From Bacteriovoracaceae bacterium (GTDB taxonomy: Bacteria > Bdellovibrionota > UBA1018), in the NCBI GenBank assembly GCA_947475645.1, contig CANJNU010000017.1:1-9418 (forward strand): a DNA stretch of 9,418 nucleotides, given 5' to 3'. Shown here one piece after another: positions 7,264 to 9,418 of this stretch. How positions within the stretch are numbered: position 1 is the first letter of the stretch; every line of letters starts with the position of its first letter. A program made the translations under genes and the position numbers. The notes under the pieces were generated by a model. It was not told the origin of the DNA, made no database searches, and worked only from the letters and a program-made list of their open reading frames with translations.

Positions 7264-7980
7264 GTGATGATTTTGAATCAATATCGGTTGGGTTTGGTTT
7301 CAGGCTTGATTTTAGCTATGGCGGGTACAACTTCGGCGTTCGCCAGCGCCCGCTTCTCTTTGGTGAGCGTAAGTACATATGGTGCGCCAAGCGTAATTTC
7401 GAGTGGAGCTGCCGTTGCGGGAAATGGCCTGATGGGATACGCGGGCGGGGGCGCAATGATTGAAGTGCCGATGGGAAGCGGCGGGCGCTTCGGTCTCGAG
7501 CTTGGCGCAATTTATGGTGATTTTAAGTCTCATGTTAACGCTGTAGCGCTTACGGGAACGGCTGGCGCAGTTACTCTTACTGGCGACTTCGCCTATAAGA
7601 AGATTACAGTGCCTGTGACCCTGAAGTATTGGGCCACTCATTGGCTGAATTTCAATGCAGGCGGTTACGTTTCCACTGCCTATGGAAGTTTAAAAACGAC
7701 TGGTACTTTGAGTGACCCAGGTAACGTATTGGGGCTTGGCGCTTCTAGTGCGGTTGATCAGAACGGTGCATTTGGGGATTTGGCGAAGAACCTGAGTTAC
7801 GGTGGTTCGGCGGGTGTTGGTACGAACTTTCACCTCACCCAAGTCGCTAGCCTTCGCCTTGAAGGACGCTTTCTGTATGGCGTAAATGACCAGGGTGTCG
7901 GTTCTGATTACACTCAGGAGTCTTACAAGACCCGTGAAGGTCAGATCTTTGCGGGTTTGACTTTCGGCGGCGGAAAGTAA
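7264..7980 (+). CDS. Small outer-membrane beta-barrel protein
   Basis: A 238-residue exported protein. The signal peptide covers residues 1-27 with a hydrophobic core (LGLVSGLILAMAGTTSAFA) and probable cleavage after Ala27. The mature part is rich in Gly, Ser, Thr and alternating hydrophobic residues, typical of amphipathic beta strands (for example GRFGLELGAIYGDF and ASLRLEGRFLYGV). It ends with a strand-like segment GQIFAGLTF, followed by GGGK instead of a terminal aromatic. Size and composition fit an 8-stranded OmpA/OMP_b-brl type barrel in the outer membrane; a specific function cannot be assigned. The start may be GTG 7264 or ATG 7267; the ribosome-binding site GAGGGAG at 7251-7257 suits either. 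It is a single-gene unit between two terminators. Confidence 0.78.
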   Translation: MMILNQYRLGLVSGLILAMAGTTSAFASARFSLVSVSTYGAPSVISSGAAVAGNGLMGYAGGGAMIEVPMGSGGRFGLELGAIYGDFKSHVNAVALTGTAGAVTLTGDFAYKKITVPVTLKYWATHWLNFNAGGYVSTAYGSLKTTGTLSDPGNVLGLGASSAVDQNGAFGDLAKNLSYGGSAGVGTNFHLTQVASLRLEGRFLYGVNDQGVGSDYTQESYKTREGQIFAGLTFGGGK

Positions 7981-7982
7981 TT

Positions 7983-8023
7983 AAAAGGGCTCGCGAGAGA
8001 ATTCTTGCGAGCCCTTTTATTTG
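7983..8023 (+). terminator. Intrinsic terminator after the barrel gene
   Basis: Bases 7983-7994 pair perfectly with 8007-8018 (12 bp) around a 12-base loop, followed by a T-rich tail to about 8023. The stem begins two bases after the stop codon. Confidence 0.93.
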
Positions 8024-8066
8024 TATTTTGAGTGGGGTTCGACTAGTTTAGAACCTGATCGTAGGT

Positions 8067-8143
8067 GCGCCTGTAGCTCAGCTGGTTAGAGCTGGTGGCT
8101 CATAACCGCTAGGTCGGGGGTTCGAGTCCCTCCGGGCGCACCA
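8067..8143 (+). tRNA. tRNA with CAU anticodon (elongator Met or Ile2)
   Basis: A complete 77-base cloverleaf with encoded CCA. Acceptor stem 8067-8073/8133-8139, D arm 8076-8092, anticodon stem 8094-8098/8106-8110 with loop CTCATAA and anticodon CAT at 8101-8103, variable loop 8111-8115, T arm 8116-8132 with TTCGAGT loop, A73 and CCA. It is not the initiator, because positions 1 and 72 form a G-C pair. Pairs 4-69 and 5-68 are both C-G, which in E. coli are determinants for the lysidine synthase TilS. It may therefore be tRNA-Ile2, in which C34 is modified to lysidine to read AUA, rather than elongator Met. The sequence alone does not decide. Confidence 0.95.
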
Positions 8144-8187
8144 ATTTAATGTACTCAGGTACGACTTTGAGTTAAGAGAGTGGGCGA

Positions 8188-8273
8188 ATCCAAGGAGCGT
8201 TGCAAGGCACCTGAATCAAGCGACGAGCTTGAATAGAAGGTCCCCAGGCTTGGGTCCAGTTTTAACGGCGCTC
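8188..8273 (+). ncRNA. S-adenosylhomocysteine (SAH) riboswitch aptamer
   Basis: The conserved blocks of the SAH riboswitch appear in order: CCAAGGAGCGTTGC (8190-8203), CCAGGCTTGG (8244-8253) and AACGGCGCTC (8264-8273). P1 forms between 8190-8194 and 8249-8253. Its central pair is A-U where I recall the consensus as G-C, a compensatory change. P2 forms between GG(C)ACCT (8206-8212) and AGGTCC (8238-8243), with an extension TCAAGC/GCTTGA (8216-8221/8227-8232) closed by a GACGA loop. P4, the pseudoknot helix, forms between GAGCG (8195-8199) and CGCTC (8269-8273). The class binds SAH, rejects SAM and normally activates SAH recycling genes. The next gene is ahcY, exactly as expected. Confidence 0.94.
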
Positions 8274-8353
8274 ACCCCGGCTAGGATTTCCGCAAGGAAT
8301 GTTCCTATCCGAATCGGGTGAGCCTCTCACTCGTATGTTATATGCAATAGGAG
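8270..8353 (+). promoter_or_regulatory. Riboswitch expression platform with alternative helices and ribosome-binding site
   Basis: Helix B: 8270-8277 pairs with 8316-8323, 8278-8280 with 8309-8311, 8282-8286 with 8303-8307, and TTCC/GGAA (8288-8291/8296-8299) closes with a GCAA tetraloop. Its base reuses GCTC (8270-8273) of aptamer helix P4. Helix C: 8315-8322 pairs with 8326-8333 around a three-base loop, excluding the base of B. The SD AGGAG (8349-8353), seven bases before ATG 8361, can be masked in two ways. CTCTC (8324-8328) pairs with GAGAG (8351-8355), and TCCTAT (8303-8308) pairs with ATAGGA (8347-8352). No T-run follows any helix, so control is probably on translation. Pairings are read from the sequence; the switching order is inferred. 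Confidence 0.7.
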
Positions 8354-8360
8354 AGACGAC

Positions 8361-9418
8361 ATGAACAAGGAGATGACGATGGCAACGACCAGTGACATGA
8401 AAGATTACGTGATCGCAGATCTGAGCTTAGCGAATTGGGGTCGCAAGGAAATCAGAATCGCAGAGACCGAGATGCCTGGTTTGATGTCGATTCGCGAAGA
8501 ATTCGCGGCGAAAAAACCTTTGAAGGGCGCACGCATTACCGGCTCTTTGCATATGACGATTCAAACCGCGGTTCTTATTGAAACGCTAAAAGACTTGGGT
8601 GCCGAAGTTCGCTGGGCCTCCTGCAATATTTTTTCGACTCAAGACCACGCGGCCGCTGCGATTGCTGCGGGTGGCACTCCCGTATTTGCTGTGAAGGGTG
8701 AAACCCTGGAACAGTATTGGGATTACACGCACCGTATCTTCGAATGGAACGATGGCGGCTATTCCAATATGATTCTGGACGATGGCGGCGACGCAACCGT
8801 GCTTCTGCACTTGGGTGCAAAAGCTGAGAAGGACCTTGCCTCTCTCGGAACTGCGCATTCAGAAGAAGAACGTATTCTGTTCGCTTCGATTAAGAAGAAG
8901 CTTCAGTCAGATCCAACTTGGTACTCTGTACGCTTAGCAGCGATTCAGGGTGTAACCGAGGAGACGACCACCGGTGTTGCGCGTTTGGCTCAAATGCATG
9001 CGCGCGGCGAGTTAAAGTTCCCCGCCATTAACGTAAACGACTCGGTAACGAAGTCGAAGTTTGATAATCTTTACGGCTGCCGCGAATCGTTAGTTGACGG
9101 AATTAAGCGCGCTACCGATGTAATGATTGCCGGTAAAGTAGCTGTGGTTGCGGGTTACGGCGACGTAGGTAAGGGTTCGGCACAAGCACTTCGCGCATTG
9201 TCGGCACAAGTTTGGGTAACAGAAGTTGATCCAATTTGCGCACTTCAGGCTGCAATGGAAGGCTACCGTGTTGTGACGATGGAAGACGCAGCGCCTTTGG
9301 CGGACATTTTTGTAACCGCTACCGGAAATTACAATGTCATCACTCACGACCACATGATTAAGATGAAGGACCAGGCAATCGTTTGCAACATCGGTCACTT
9401 CGATAATGAAATCGACGT
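8361..9418 (+). CDS. ahcY: Adenosylhomocysteinase (SAH hydrolase), 3'-truncated by window edge
   Basis: Splits SAH into homocysteine and adenosine in the cytoplasm, using bound NAD, and keeps methyltransferases from being inhibited. The 352 codons present carry the family motifs: [16 protein letters not shown] (61-76), [14 protein letters not shown] (88-101), [11 protein letters not shown] (140-150), [10 protein letters not shown] (197-206), [19 protein letters not shown] (226-244, with the active-site Lys231 and Asp235), the NAD loop [10 protein letters not shown] (265-274), TATGN (319-323) and [11 protein letters not shown] (342-352). An insert of about 40 residues (151-196) after the HLG segment marks the long bacterial form. 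The C-terminal part lies outside the window. ATG 8361 is supported by AGGAG at 8349-8353. ATG 8379 is an in-frame alternative with its own AAGGAG at 8367-8372. The frame stays open to the last base. Expression should rise with SAH through the riboswitch. Confidence 0.97.
   Translation, partial: MNKEMTMATTSDMKDYVIADLSLANWGRKEIRIAETEMPGLMSIREEFAAKKPLKGARITGSLHMTIQTAVLIETLKDLGAEVRWASCNIFSTQDHAAAAIAAGGTPVFAVKGETLEQYWDYTHRIFEWNDGGYSNMILDDGGDATVLLHLGAKAEKDLASLGTAHSEEERILFASIKKKLQSDPTWYSVRLAAIQGVTEETTTGVARLAQMHARGELKFPAINVNDSVTKSKFDNLYGCRESLVDGIKRATDVMIAGKVAVVAGYGDVGKGSAQALRALSAQVWVTEVDPICALQAAMEGYRVVTMEDAAPLADIFVTATGNYNVITHDHMIKMKDQAIVCNIGHFDNEID

Noticed and set aside
8067..8143. Initiator tRNA-fMet
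   Set aside because: It has a G1-C72 pair and lacks the run of three G-C pairs at the base of the anticodon stem typical of initiators.
8270..8333. Intrinsic transcription terminator in the ahcY leader
   Set aside because: The hairpins are strong but no U-run follows any of them, so translational control is more likely.
8188..8340. A SAM riboswitch rather than an SAH riboswitch
   Set aside because: The conserved blocks and the P1/P2/P4 pseudoknot layout match the SAH class, and the gene is the SAH hydrolase.
8575..9398. Minus-strand open frames at the right edge
   Set aside because: They lie antisense to the conserved ahcY motifs, which run unbroken in frame from 8361 to the window end.

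Overview
The window reads as a gene-dense chromosomal stretch from a Gram-negative bacterium of roughly 50% GC, with every recognisable gene on the + strand. The gene set suggests a deltaproteobacterial or Bdellovibrionota-like organism. It includes a mevalonate kinase (unusual in Gram-negatives), a Cys-rich trypsin-fold lipoprotein, a macromolecular-synthesis operon with yqeY inserted, a long-form S-adenosylhomocysteine (SAH) hydrolase and an SAH riboswitch. This placement is an inference from gene content, not a sequence match.

Layout: (1) 1-912, the 3' part of a mevalonate-kinase-like GHMP kinase whose start lies before the window. (2) 1000-2472, a lipoprotein with a trypsin-like fold whose catalytic His position reads Ser, so probably a pseudoprotease. 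(3) 2490-7148, the rpsU-yqeY-dnaG-rpoD operon (ribosomal protein S21, a GatB/YqeY-domain protein, DNA primase, primary sigma factor). It has a strong intrinsic terminator directly after rpsU and a second one after rpoD. (4) 7264-7980, a small outer-membrane beta-barrel protein with its own terminator. (5) 8067-8143, a tRNA with a CAU anticodon (elongator Met or Ile2). (6) 8188-8353, an SAH riboswitch and its expression platform. (7) 8361 to the window end, the first 352 codons of ahcY.

How the parts work together: the central operon joins translation (S21), replication priming (DnaG) and housekeeping transcription (RpoD). The terminator after rpsU should make S21 far more abundant than primase and sigma factor. 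At the right edge, the riboswitch senses SAH, the toxic by-product of SAM-dependent methylation, and should turn on the hydrolase that removes it. The leader between aptamer and start codon contains several mutually exclusive helices that suggest a translational ON switch.

The most interesting signals are the riboswitch with its layered expression platform, two in-frame ahcY start codons each with its own Shine-Dalgarno (SD) sequence, the degenerate protease lipoprotein, and three poly-G tracts (7, 9 and 7 G) placed at gene-start or promoter positions. No CRISPR array, insertion sequence or prophage was seen. I do not see a wholly new system. The ahcY leader is the best candidate for something not previously described in detail.
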